From Knufia peltigerae (lineage: Eukaryota > Ascomycota > Eurotiomycetes > Chaetothyriales > Trichomeriaceae), in assembly GCA_030247855.1 (NCBI GenBank), contig JAPDRN010000005.1, forward strand, positions 62,001 to 126,000: a stretch of 64,000 nt of DNA. The letters are read 5' to 3'. The translations under genes were made by a program, and so were the position numbers. Positions 20,391-31,896 of the stretch are shown piece after piece; within the stretch, counting starts at the first letter, position 1, and each line of letters opens with the position of its first letter. The notes under the pieces were generated by a model. The model was given only the letters and a program-made list of their open reading frames with translations, made no database searches and was not told where the DNA came from.

Positions 20391-22829
20391 TAAACCTTAC
20401 CGTGCCTGCACAAACATACTGCTCGCCTTCGACGTTGTAGTTCACAATCTCGAGGAGTGCCAGACTCTCGCTAGCAACGAGACCAACAACAACATCGAGC
20501 TTCTTTTCATTGAAGTGGCCTTGGTCGAGAAACCCCAGATGGCAACGAGATGTTCTCGAACATGGAGCCTTTCCTTCCGTCACTGCAACATTGACATTGG
20601 TCTGCGAAACCTTTTTCTAAGCCCTTTTCCTTCTTCTGGGCCATCAAGTTCTGATAACGAGTTTATGAAGGTCTGGACGACGTTGTCAGCATTCGTCGAA
20701 AACTGCCCCCAAAAACAGCGGAAGCAGCTGCTCAGTTTGGCGGAACCAGAAACAGTATGCCAGTTTTTCGCTCCATAACAAGACGACTACCCAGAACAGT
20801 ACCAGAGCAGTCGGAAGACTCGGGAGGCGATGTTTTATCCTGGGAAACGTGCTGGAATTGATGCCAGGGTTGGGGATTGATTTCTCTTCAGCATTTCACA
20901 GCTTTCAATATCAATCCCATCATGCGTGGAAGACTGACTCCAGACAGTTCCGGACCTTTTGTGTGGATTTTTGACCCTCATGGGCACTGGGCTTATTAAC
21001 AAGATCCCATGCTTGTGACACTCAAAAATATCGGCCTGTCAGAAGATGTTGGCATTTCTTCGATTGCAAGCTCGGAACCATTCCTTCTCTTCACGGAAGA
21101 AGCCATAAATATCCATGAGAGGCGAGATATTCCAGCAAGAAGTCTGAGTGTTTGAGCACTGCGGCCGAGCTGGCATGGCCTGTCATCGGGCTTACCAGCC
21201 TGATGCTCCTAGGTTGGGAACTCTTTGGAGTGTTAGATGCCTGTGAAGCGATGAGTGAGGGCGATGTTGGCGAACTTGATTAGAACAACGAAAAGCCAGT
21301 GGATGCAGGATGATGATGCGGACTGCAATTCTCTGTCTCGCCAATCATTCCATTCTCCGGCAAGACGGTACTCGAAAGGGTGACAACGGCAAGGAAGATT
21401 TGTGAATCACAAGTCTTCGACCTGTTCTGCTACTTTTTCATGCATGAGCGACATTTCATTTTCGTCAACATGATGGTTTTCGAGTCCTCGGAGGTGCACC
21501 ACCACTCCACCGAGCCAAGGTACGCCATGTGCAATCTATCGGGAACCAAAACAACATGCTGAGGCCACGTCGCCCCAGTACTTCCAGATTTCATCACCTC
21601 CCCCATCCCTGGATCAGCCACCATACCATCTTCCTCGGTCAATCCATGTTCTCGCTTAAGTTGGTGGCATCATTGGGGGATTTGGGTGATGATGATGAAC
21701 CGTTCCCAACCACGAACCACCTCTGTATGGTCTGAAGTCCGTTCGTTCTTATCAGATGCCACAACCTGGAGGCATATTGATATGATGGGAAGCATGATCT
21801 CGATCACTCCGCTGCTCTGGGTTGGTAGCGCCAAGTTTCGACACCTCCGGCATCGTGGGCAATACACTCGAACGATTCGAACGCCGCCATCATCTCTGTG
21901 GTTACCAAACACTTCTCTCGTGAACGTCGGTCCATCCGACCCGGGAAATCGATTACCGACGTTGCCGATGGCTTCCACTCCAGTAGAAGGAGAGAAGTTC
22001 GCGTTACTGGACGAGCCTGCCGTCTGCCTTGCATTGGCGAAGGCGTTAATCCCTGAGAATGTTTCTAAGCATCCATTGTTCGCTCAACTTGGAGCAAAAC
22101 ATGCCCTAGTGCTGTCCCTCGTCGGATGTATCCAGCACGAACCACTTCGAGGCACCCAGTCTGTGGACGACCGATTGTCTGTGTCCTGGGTCTCTCACGC
22201 TCGGCATATCGAGATGTTGGCCTCGCCATCGGGTACGCAAGGGAGGATCGTGAAGAGCTTCCTTCCAGAACTTATCCACAAATGCGTGCAACCCGACCAA
22301 GGAGCCTTGCGCGAATCGTTCTGGAAGTTGACCTTTGCAATGGCGACGAATCTCGTGAGGATCTGATATCTCTCAGCTCCGTTCCACGGTCTTGAGAGCC
22401 ATGGAGGTTTGCTGAAAGTCATTTGGAGGTTCGAAATCCCCAAAGTACGTCTACGGCCCGGGACTCTGACGCAAACCTTTAGCACAAGCGACCTTTTTCA
22501 GTCGAAATATACACACAATCACGTTGGTGTTTCCCTCAAATTGAGTTAATATTGACATGTATTGACACCACCACGGCATATCTTAGTTTCTGAGTCCAAA
22601 CAGGGCCAGCGCACAGGCTATGTCGTTGTAAGTACGTACTGAAAGCGTCAATTATCGTGTCGATGCTCAATCGTAAACACAGGCACTTGCACGGTATGCC
22701 GAGCCACACAGTTCTTATGAATCAAAGGAGGAAGACAAGGAAGAGGAGTCAAGCCTATAAAGGTGGTCGTCGATACGAAATTGGATGCAACACTTCAAGA
22801 GCTTGCCGAAAAGAATTGATACGCAAATC
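20391..22829. other. Degenerate stretch, no gene recognised
   Basis: A plus-strand frame ending at 22366 is open for about 225 codons but lacks an ATG near its start and shows no domain I recognise. A smaller frame (20515-20778) has a charged C-terminal end. Given the relics on both sides, more decayed gene pieces are likely, but none can be named. Confidence 0.3.
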
Positions 22830-23520
22830 ATGGCCAAGAAGCCGACTTCTCTCAATGTCGAGACTTTCCACAGCCTCGGCGAAGATGAATGTCGGGCGTA
22901 TCTGGCTGTTGTGGCTTAGGTTCGAGAGCTAGGCATTGGAGAAGATCTGACGCTTCCTCAGATATATCGCCCTTCCCCGTAAACAACATCTTTGATGGTA
23001 TGTGATGCGAATTCAAGCTAGCTTTTGGTCCATTAGAGATCAATCCAGCGGGAAATTCTCTTCTCTTGAAGGACTCACGAGACTGTCTTTTCTCGTCTCA
23101 AGTGATTTGTGCACCCGGCATGCGACACAGATTGTTCTACAACGAGTGTCCACTCATGAAGCCGCACTATATATCCATTATCCCAGGATCTAGCAGTATC
23201 GACAATATCGATAAGAAGGAACATCTCAAGCAAATTCGCCCGCCGTATCAAGACCACCGCATTCGGCGCCGATGAATTTGCTAGTCTCCTCAGTAAGATA
23301 AAAAGAGCAAGCACGGCATATTATGAGTGAGTGACATTCAACTCTGTCAGGCTTCGGAGGTTATGGGACTTCCACGAGCTGGAGCTCTAGGTCTTGACGA
23401 TATCGAGAAGCGAGTCTCCGACAACGCCCTGAAGATCGAGCTCTCTGCTCCGGAGCACAACCACCCGACTGTCGCTGACGTCCCCGGGCTTTTTCACAGT
23501 GGGTCGATTGAAAAGGTACA
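22830..23520 (+). pseudogene. Dynamin-family GTPase fragment
   Basis: Across several frames one can follow RELGIGEDLTLPQI, then the G1 region DQSSGKFSSLEGLTRLSF, SSDLCTRHATQIVLQR, YISIIPGSS, EFASLLSKI, VMGLP, and DVPGLFHSG for the G3 region. This is the order seen in fungal dynamin-like (Mx-related) GTPases. The P-loop has Phe where GDQSSGKS has Ser, the frame changes near 23150 and 23270, a TAG at about 22918 interrupts the N-terminal part, and the sequence beyond G3 diverges. No stalk or effector domain follows. It is a decayed N-terminal piece. Confidence 0.75.
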
Positions 23521-23881
23521 ACGTACAGACGTTTATCGAGAAATAGATTCAACCATTTATCAGACCAAGGAGGATTTCAAAATCATCCGTAAACTGAACG
23601 TGGAGTGTATCTCGGGATGCCCGTACCATTATCTTGCAAGGGCCAATCAGGCTCGAACAGCATGAGAAAGCACCAATTCTCTCAGGAAATCGAAGTACAG
23701 TTCGAGTGCAAGTACCAGAGCACGGTTTCTTTGAGCGCATAGAATCTGAATTGCCAAAAAAGGGGATCAACTGGCTAGCTACGTCCACTTTGGACTTGAC
23801 AAACTTTCGACAAGTACAAACAAGTCTTTACCAGTGGGCTTTCCTCACTCTCTCTGTGAAGTTTTCGTTCACCATTATTGT
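23521..23881. other. Intergenic, no gene seen
   Basis: An open plus-strand tail runs from the dynamin fragment to 23665 but has lost resemblance to dynamin. Nothing else is recognised. Confidence 0.35.
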
Positions 23882-24050
23882 TCACGACCTCACCATTCCA
23901 CATAGCTCTTCACTACAAAGAGACTCCATCAAACTTCCTATGAAGACGACTCTTTTGAGTTTCCCGGAGACATGGGCGTCCCCACGCCTGCGGACCAGCG
24001 GAGCAGCACAGTGCATCTCATTTGCGTCAAGCGGGGCCAAGTGAGACGGC

Positions 24051-24140
24051 GCAAAGAGAACAACGGAGACGATGCAAAGAGAACAACGGAGACGATGCAA
24101 AGAGAACAACGGAGACGATGCAAAGAGAACAATGGAGACA
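24051..24140. repeat. 23-bp tandem repeat, four copies
   Basis: GCAAAGAGAACAACGGAGAC plus GAT begins at 24051, 24074, 24097 and 24120, nearly identical copies; the last has one change (AATGG) and then diverges. The units are directly adjacent with no spacers. Confidence 0.9.
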
Positions 24141-24359
24141 GCACAAGTATGGTCTGTCTTACAGCGGAGACGCGCATCATCCCGAGAATAGACAGTGACA
24201 GCACATTGATGGACAAAGGCGGTACAACTCCACCGGGGTTGCACCTCGAAAATGGTTTGCAGATCTGTCCGGTATTTCTCAAGACTACTATGCCCTGTGG
24301 AACTCGCAGCGGGAAAGAACGCACCGTCAAGCCTGCCGGTACCGCTGCTGAGGGGATTA

Positions 24360-24440
24360 CAGAGTACTCCATGAGAGGGAGTGAAGATCCTTCCTCCAGT
24401 TGAGGTTCCTCTCGCCGCGGCGTGCGACCTCGCATCTCGA
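24360..24440 (-). repeat. Dispersed repeat family A, copy 4 (partial, inverted)
   Basis: The interval shares AGAGTACTCC, GTGAAGATCCTTCC, AGTTGAGG and CTCGCCGCGGCGTGCGACCTCG-like blocks with copies 2 and 3 in the same inverted sense. It forms part of the frame attributed to the ankyrin pseudogene. Confidence 0.6.
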
Positions 24441-25482
24441 GAATGGCTCAACGATTCTCGAACGAGGACAAACACTCGGAACTTTGATTCGACGACAAGG
24501 ACCGTCCAATTCACCACGTCAACAGCTTCGATGGATAAAAGATCCGGCAAAGCGGTTACACCATTGACACGAGGCGGGGGATCATTCAAGCAGACGTGGG
24601 ACGCAACAACATGATTGATCGTGTTGAAACGAAACGCAATCGCGTCAAGGTCATCGATTTTGAAGGATTCGTACTTGCCAATTTCATCCACCCAATCTTG
24701 ATTCACACCGCTCTGAACGAGGAAACGGCACATGCTCAGAGCTGCCTCGCGTCCAGCACCCCTCCAGCACCAGATTGAAGCGTACTAAGATAAAAAGGTT
24801 AAATACGATAAACTGTTGTATCGCAGGTAGATCAGGTAGAGAGGTAGTGAGGGGACGACGTACGTAAAGAAGACCGAGGCCATAGGGGTCGACGTCATTG
24901 ATCGACGCCTCTCCGGATTGAAGAAGATTTCTGGCGCCCTGCACGTCTCCCTCCTGGACGCGGACAAGAATCGGGGAGTCGTACGGTACGACGTGACGGG
25001 TCTGCAGGGAAATTGTAAGTGACCACGGGCGCAGAATGAAAGTGAAGTCGAGATTTCCGATGATTGAGCTGATCCAAAGGGGTGCGAGGTATCGAAGATC
25101 AGCCTTTGCCTGGCGATAGCTGCGTCGTCAAGTCTGCTCGCTGCACGAGACGATGCTGGAGAGATACCAAGGTAAACACCAGAAACCCAGAAAGAGGTAC
25201 CCTAAGCGGTCAGAAATGGCTGACGGGGAGCGCAAAGCTACACGGTAGTGACACCGGCACTGGCAATCATGCAAACACCTCAGCGGAACTCGGGCAGATC
25301 GCTTCGGTGGAAGGCGAGAGAGATGACCATCTCGAACATGCAGCGACCGATTCATCGTCTCGTTGTCGACGAAGGTCATTTTGTACCTCAATCATTGCTG
25401 TTTGGGGGCTTTGATGCGACGCTTGGGTGAGTTTGTCGACCATTTGACGGGTATCCTTCCGTTCAAGGAGCAGTTCAGTCAC

Positions 25483-26208
25483 AAAGGTGTTCTCAGTAGA
25501 ACCTTGCAGTGTAGGTCCCTATACTCCGTAGATACTTGCGTTGCACTTGCCTTGGATTATACTTGGATTCGATCGAAGTATTCGAGATGTTGTACTCTGG
25601 ACCTTGGCATGAATCGTTGCTGCCTGAATCTGAGATTCCAGGGCTCAACAGCTTCCGAGTAGGCAGGTACGAAGAGCATCGATGAAGGAACAACTTCTTC
25701 AAAAATAAACTGAAGAAGGTGCAACCATCAGTTTGCAAAAACTACAAATTCTCTCGCAGTTCGTAAATCGATTGCTTCGTTATGACTGTGGCTGTGACAC
25801 ACGTACACAAACGCGTACGTTTCCAAGACTCGTTGCGTAACGATTCAGGCGCCAGGCTGCGCACCTCGGTAGGCCAGCTCGCCCGCTGATAGGATGCCGG
25901 AGCCTCCGGTCATTAGCCCGGCTGCGGCGTCAGCCTCAACAATTGCTGACCCTGACCACACGACTCTTCTTACCGCGTCTGCCTACAGCATTGAAGGGCA
26001 CACACCCGTCATCAAACCTAAGCCATCCGTGCTGCGAAAGAAGATCCACAGTACCTACCACCGCCTATCAATCATCAAACATTCTGCACCACGCAATCTG
26101 GCTTTCTTCGCATCCCAAGCTTCCACTGCTGTCCAAGGACGCAAGTCCAACAAGGCCTCAGCACTCTATGACGGTTTCGCACAGACTGAAGCTGTCCACG
26201 ACCCCAAC
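25483..26208. other. Upstream region of SLA2
   Basis: An in-frame ATG at 25894 would add 105 Ser/Thr/Pro-rich residues to SLA2. Known SLA2 proteins start close to the DLAVNIRKATS block, so this is treated as leader. No other gene is seen. Confidence 0.45.
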
Positions 26209-29200
26209 ATGTCTTATCCTTCTGTTACCGGCGGCGGTGCTGGTCGCAACATCGACATGAGTAGAACTGAGTCCGATCTCGCGGTCAACATCCGAAAAGC
26301 CACCAGCATCGAGGAAACTGCGCCCAAGCGAAAACATGTCCGAAGCTGTATCGTCTACACTTGGGATCACAAGTCTTCCATTTCTTTCTGGGCCGGAATG
26401 AAAGGTGAGTCTCACTGTCACCTGAGTGATCCCTCGCATGTCGCTCCAGCGCAGAACTAACACTCTTGCAGTTCAACCCATCCTCGCCGACGAAGTCCAA
26501 ACCTTCAAAGCCCTCATCACCGTCCACAAAGTCCTACAAGAAGGTCACCCCATCACCGTCAGAGAGGCCCAACAAAATGTCAATTGGATAGAATCTTTGG
26601 CAAGAGGTGTCACCGGCGAAGGTCTACGAGGATACGGACCGCTCATCAGAGAATACGTCTTTTTCCTCCTGGCCAAGCTGGGCTTTCACCGACAACATCC
26701 AGAGTTCAATGGTCTCTTCGAATACGAAGAGTACATCAGTCTGAAATCAATCAATGACCCTAATGAGGGATATGAGACCATTTCCGACTTGATGACACTT
26801 CAAGATCAGATTGACACATTTCAAAAGTTGATATTTTCTCACTTCCGCGGTGGCGCCAACAATGAGTGCAGAATTGCAGCCTTGGTGCCCTTGGTGCAAG
26901 AAAGCTATGGCATCTACAAGTTCATCACGAGCATGTTGCGCGCCATGCATACCACCACCGGTGACGATGAAGCTTTGGAACCTCTGCGCACCCGCTACAA
27001 TGGTCAACATCATCGTCTGATCAAGTTCTATTACGAATGCTCGAACCTCCGCTACCTCACCTCCCTCATTACCGTCCCGAAACTCCCCCAAGATCCTCCG
27101 AATCTCATCGGCGAAGACGAAGAGAAACCTGCCTTGCCGAGGCGACCACAAAAGGAAATTGAACGAGCCCCATCTCCAGTCACAAAGAATGGCACACCAG
27201 ATCCAAAAGACATGGATGATTTCTGGTCAAGAGAGGCCCAAAGACAACAGGAGGAATACGAGGCCGAACAGCGGCGTCTGCAGCAACAATGGGAGGATCA
27301 ACAACGTCAACAGATGATGGCTCAACAAGAAGCGCAGCGCGCCTTCGAGGAACAGCAGAGAATGCAGGCCGAGCAGCAGCGATTGGCACAAGAACAGCTG
27401 ATGCGCGATCAATATGCCGCACAAACTCAAGGTCGCATGGCCGAGCTGGAACGAGAGAACCTCAATGCTCGCGCGCAATACGAACGGGACCAGTTGATGC
27501 TGCAGCAATATGACCAGCGAATGAAGGCGCTCGAAGAACAGCTTCAGCAACTCAACAGCAACTTCCAGATGCAGTCCTCGTCCAAGGACGATCAGATCGC
27601 ATCTCTGCAGGAACAGGTCAACACATGGCGATCCAAGTACGAGGCCCTGGCGAAGCTGTACTCTCAGCTGCGACAGGAGCATCTCGATCTGTTGCAGACC
27701 ACCAAATCACTCAAATTGAAGGCAGCGTCAGCGCAGGAAGCCATTGATCGCCGAGAACGACTGGAACGGGAGATGAAGACTAAGAATCTGGAGCTCGCCG
27801 ACATGATCCGAGAACGCGATCGGGCTCTCCACGAAAAGGATCGCTCTCAAGGCGGCCACCGCGAGGAACTCGAGAAACTCAAACGAGAATTGCGCCTGGC
27901 CATTGAACGAGCCGAAACCGCAGAGAGATCCAAGGGCTCTGAACTGTCGTCCATGCTAGCCAAGTACAATCGCGAGATGGCCGATCTGGAGGAAGCCGTC
28001 CGGACCAAGACCAGACAGCTGGAAGACATCCGATCCAAGCACGGTGAGCGCAATGAGGATCACGAGGCTGTTCTACGTGAAAAGGACGACGAGATTGAAA
28101 TCTACAAGTCGGGTATGGAGCAAGCGTTGGAGGAACTGGAGGAGCTCAAGATGGGTGGTGGCGAGGCTGATGGTGCTCTGGACGGTGCTATTGACGAGGT
28201 CATCAAGAGCAACATAAACAAGATCAACGACATTATCGATTCCGTTCTCCAAAGCGGTGTCCAGCGAGTGGATGATGCCATCTACGAACTCGATTCTCCC
28301 ATGCAAGCCGGTAATCAGAACGCGACGGCGCCGTATGTTTTGTCACAGATCGAAAAGGCATCTGCCAGTGCGACCGAGTTCTCCACGGCGTTCAATAACT
28401 TTGTCGCCGATGGACCCAACAGCGACCATTCGGACATCATCAAGACTGTATCCGTGTTTGCAGCCTCCATCGCCGACGTTCTTTCTAACTCCAAGGGTCT
28501 CACGCGGTTTGCGACCGAGGAGAAAAAGGGGGATGAATTGACCAATTCAGCTCGACAGGCTGCATTGGCGACCATCAACTTTTTCCGCTCTCTGCAGTCC
28601 TTCCGCCTTGAAGGGCTCGAACCGATGCAAAAGTCTGACGTGGTGGTCAATAGCAACCACGATGTCTTGATGAAGTTGCAAAAACTATCGAAACTTGCAG
28701 ATGCGTTGGCACCCAAGGGCAGCAAGCTCAGCACGACCGGCGACCTGGGCGACCTGGTTGATTCGGAACTCACCAAGGCCGCCAATGCCATCGAGGCCGC
28801 CGCACAACGTTTGGCAAGGCTCAAGAACAAACCCAGGGACGGATACAGCACATACGAACTCAAGGTCAATGACTCGATCCTGGATGCCGCCATTGCGGTT
28901 ACGAATGCGATTGCACAACTTATCAAGGCAGCCACAGAGTCACAGAACGAGATTGTCCGCGAAGGACGCGGCAGTTCCTCACGTACGGCATTCTACAAGA
29001 AGAACAATAGATGGACCGAAGGTCTGATTTCGGCGGCGAAGGCGGTGGCTACTTCGACCAACACGCTGATAGAGACGGCGGACGGAGTCATCAACGGACG
29101 AAACTCGCCTGAACAATTGATCGTTGCGTCGAACGACGTCGCCGCCAGTACGGCACAGTTGGTTGCGGCGAGTCGGGTCAAGGCAAGCTTCATGAGTAAG

Positions 29201-29566
29201 CATCAGGACCGGCTCGAACAAGCTTCGCGATCGGTGGGTGCTGCGTGCAGGAGCCTCGTCAGGCAGGTGCAGGATATTATTAAGCAACGCCAGAAAGATG
29301 ATGGCGAGGCAGTTGATTATGGTAGCCTTAGTGCTCATGAGTTCAAGGTTAGGGAAATGGAGCAGCAGGTGTGTATCCTCGTTTTTCCTTTTTTCTTTTC
29401 CCTTTTCTCCTTACTCTCTTCCTCCTTTCGTGTTATCTCCACAAAGCGAGTGGCTGGCTGACCCTTTTGGTGTGTACAGGTCGAAATCCTGCAGCTCAGA
29501 AACGCCCTCGACGCGGCACAAGCCAGGCTTGGTGAGATGAGGAAGATTTCGTATAGGGAGGACTAA
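26209..29566 (+). CDS. SLA2: SLA2/End4-type endocytic adaptor (ANTH + I/LWEQ)
   Basis: Exons 26209-26404, 26472-29368 and 29480-29566 give 1059 residues, close to other filamentous-fungal SLA2 (HIP1R) proteins. The N-terminal ANTH domain, about residues 20-290, shows KRKHVRSCIVYTWDHKSS, VQPILADEVQTFKAL and SHFRGGANNECRI, and binds phosphoinositides. A Gln/Glu-rich coiled coil follows, about 330-640, for clathrin light-chain contact and dimerisation. The C-terminal I/LWEQ (THATCH) actin-binding module ends in HEFKVREMEQQVEILQL and GEMRKISYRED, split by a 111-bp intron. The protein links clathrin coats to cortical actin in endocytosis and polarised growth. The start at 26209 (AACATGTC) is preferred. 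SLA2 often flanks the mating-type locus in ascomycetes, but no alpha-box or HMG-box gene is seen nearby. Confidence 0.95.
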
Positions 29567-30126
29567 CTGCCGGAGCGGAACCGCCACTGCGGCTCGGCGA
29601 GATGAGGGCGAGATGCAGATGCAGGCCGGGGTTGTGAGCATGAGCATGAGCATGAGCATCACCCAGACCACACTGCCTTGCCTCTGGACCGGGGTCTGGC
29701 TGTTTCGGCTCGTTGCCAAAGCTGTCAAAAGGACTGAATGATTCCAAACGGGGCTGGCTATTGATCGAGAGTGTGGTGGGAAAATGGAACTTTTGTGAAG
29801 AGGTATTTCTAACCGTCAGAACAGTGCATGTACGAGTTTTGAGTCACATATGTTATGGTGTGCCTGGTTGAGTCAAAGCAAGCGAGGGAAGCGAACCTCA
29901 TGCAGAGTTGCTTACTGGAGTACCATCCGTTGAAGTGTCGATAAGGCGGTAACTACTTTTGAGAATACTTGATAGCGAACTCAATCATAAGTGTGTTACT
30001 ATCGTATTGCACAAATGATTGTGACCCGAGATTTGTTAAATGTGTTTACTTTGCAATGTAAGTTCTCATTATTTTGGACGTTGTGGTGGTAACTCCAGTG
30101 TATTCTCCAGTCACGCCAGGTCTTCT
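29567..30126. other. SLA2 downstream region
   Basis: 3' flank with a hexamer repeat (29635-29660). Nothing else is recognised. Confidence 0.4.
29635..29660. repeat. GAGCAT hexamer repeat
   Basis: About four consecutive TGAGCA units are visible directly. Confidence 0.85.
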
Positions 30127-30186
30127 GTCACGACGATGCGTTTGGATTCCTAGATTTCAGTACGAAGAACTAAACTAGATGTTGAG
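30127..30186 (+). repeat. LTR-like family B, truncated 5' piece
   Basis: It begins TGTCACGACGATGCGTTT and runs through a TTCAGTACGAAG and AAACTAGATGTTGAG block, then stops exactly where a second copy starts. It represents only the first part of the element with an internal deletion. Confidence 0.6.
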
Positions 30187-30298
30187 TGTGACGACTACGT
30201 GTTTGAAATGATAGAATTCAGTGCGAAGGAGGGCTAAAGTCGGTGTTGAGACCGCGGCGCAGTGTTGGCACTGGTCACATGATATCAGGATCCTGACG
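30187..30298 (+). repeat. LTR-like family B, copy 2
   Basis: It begins TGTGACGACTACGTG, contains GAATTCAGTGCGAAGGAGGG and GTTGAGACCGCGGCGCAGTG, and ends TCACATGATATCAGGATCC plus TGACG. It directly abuts or is nested in the truncated piece to its left. Confidence 0.65.
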
Positions 30299-31896
30299 AA
30301 TTTTCCGAACAATAACACCAGTTTATTACTCTTGTCACTTCCAACGACGCCCCGGTCATACTAGCAACCTTGGGGTAGGTCGGACACGTGGGAGACACGG
30401 CTCTGGGCCGGTCCACACGGTGCCTCGCCCGATCTGATCTGTCCATCACCGAGAGCAATCATGTACTGTACGGTGTATGTGGCGCCGCCTCGTTGTTGGC
30501 CCATCTGACCCGAAGGCTGCAGACCCCATCTGTATCTACCCTATTACCGTCTCTGAGAGGCAAGCAACCGTCACTTCCGCAGCTTCCTACAAGCCGTCTA
30601 GTCATCCGACCACTTACCAAGCGTTGAATCTCCGAGTCCCCCCGTGGATTCAAAATCAAAGCCATGTGGGCGCTTCTCATGGACCAAATTTCCTGATACA
30701 ATTGGGCGTCTCCAACTCGCCCTTGTCCGTTTTCTCGGCCTCGTGCTACAGGCAGGGTCAATTGGATATCTTAACCCTATCTGGACACAGACTCACGCTT
30801 CGCCCCACTTCATGGCCAGCTTCTCCGATGATGCATGGCAAGAGGATGTTTGTAACCGCGTGGACCGTCGTTTCGTCGAAGCTGTTCGGCTCCCGCACGC
30901 AAGGAGTATTTGCATGTACGTAGAGACATGCAAAAGATCGGGGACTTCCACACACCACTCACGAATCACGATACCTGGAGCGCTTTGGATGATGCGATGA
31001 ACTACCGAACTGCCATCATCGGCAACTGGTTGAGATCATCTATCTGACCGAGGAAGGGCCCGTGACTCGCCTCGCTGCCGTTGTCCGCTTGCTTGAGGCC
31101 GGCACGTCGGCGAAATCCGCCGGCACACAACCCACCCATCCAAATTCATGGTCCACTGTTGCAGATTCCCGCATATTGATCATATCCAGAGTGACGAGGT
31201 GGCCGTCCAGACCGAAATGGCAAGCATCCTCTGGTGAAACCTCACACAAAAGTTTTCCCTCAGATTATGGAATCTCCTCTTCGGTCTTGACGGAATACCG
31301 GGCAACTGAATTGTTCAAGGCTTCGCCTTTTCGAACAGCCTGGTTGAATGGTCGAGTGGTCCTTCTACTGTTTTGCTGGGGCCCGATAGAGAAGGCCGGA
31401 TGGCACACAATGTGTGTGAGCACTTCAGAAGTTGAGACCGATATTGGGGGTCCGGGCCACATGCAACATAAACTAACGAACCGCTCTGTCGGAATCTTAT
31501 ATCCCTTCCATCGACCGCTCGGCCGCATACGTGATTTACGACAAGAGTGTGCATGGCCTTCCAACTCGAGCGATCGCCTCAGCTTTTTGAACGTTGAAAA
31601 CCACCGGCCGATCATGTCACCAAAACCACCCATTCATGAGCCGAAGGACTGAGCAGAAGGAAGGAGTTATGTATGACTTAGGTCGGGGGAGGGTTTTCAA
31701 AGCAAATTAACCGCTCTCGTACTGAGAGCTGGTCCTTTTTCCATGGATCTTTTGGTAAACTAGCCTAAAGTGTAGGTGTGTAGGCGCCTATAGATCGACC
31801 CGCGAGAGTCAGGACGTATGACAATCTCAGTCATCTCTTCGACGCCAATCTATCAAGCCGATTATTCGACTTCGGAAGTGGTCAGTCTGTGTAGCG
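30299..31896. other. Gene-poor stretch
   Basis: Several open frames of 60-200 codons exist, but none has a recognisable domain or good start. No further repeat copy is seen. Confidence 0.4.

Larger units (their letters stand above)
23882..25482 (-). pseudogene. Ankyrin-repeat protein gene, interrupted
   Basis: The minus strand shows a cysteine cluster (CLHDCQCRCHYR) followed by LGYLFLGFWCLP, then an in-frame TGA (25130-25128) and LAPLWISSII, VVPYDSPILVRVQ and an ankyrin-like repeat (GDVQGARNLLQSGEASINDVDPYGLGLLY). A 79-bp intron (24863-24785) leads in phase to LSMCRFLVQSGVNQDW. This order matches a common fungal ankyrin family. A frame change near 25390 separates an N-terminal helical segment (25482-25391). 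Downstream the frame runs into dispersed repeat copy 4 (24440-24360) and a 23-bp tandem repeat (24140-24051), so the true C-terminus is lost. The TGA fits a CGA-to-TGA change. Confidence 0.65.

Noticed and set aside
24051..24140. Possible CRISPR-like array
   Set aside because: The 23-bp units are directly adjacent without spacers, the organism is a fungus, and there are no cas genes.
26747..28935. Long minus-strand open frames opposite SLA2
   Set aside because: They are mirror frames of a highly conserved, codon-biased gene; the plus-strand protein is unmistakable.
30477..31652. Overlapping plus-strand frames as genes
   Set aside because: Several frames of similar length on both strands with no domain or promoter features; likely chance.
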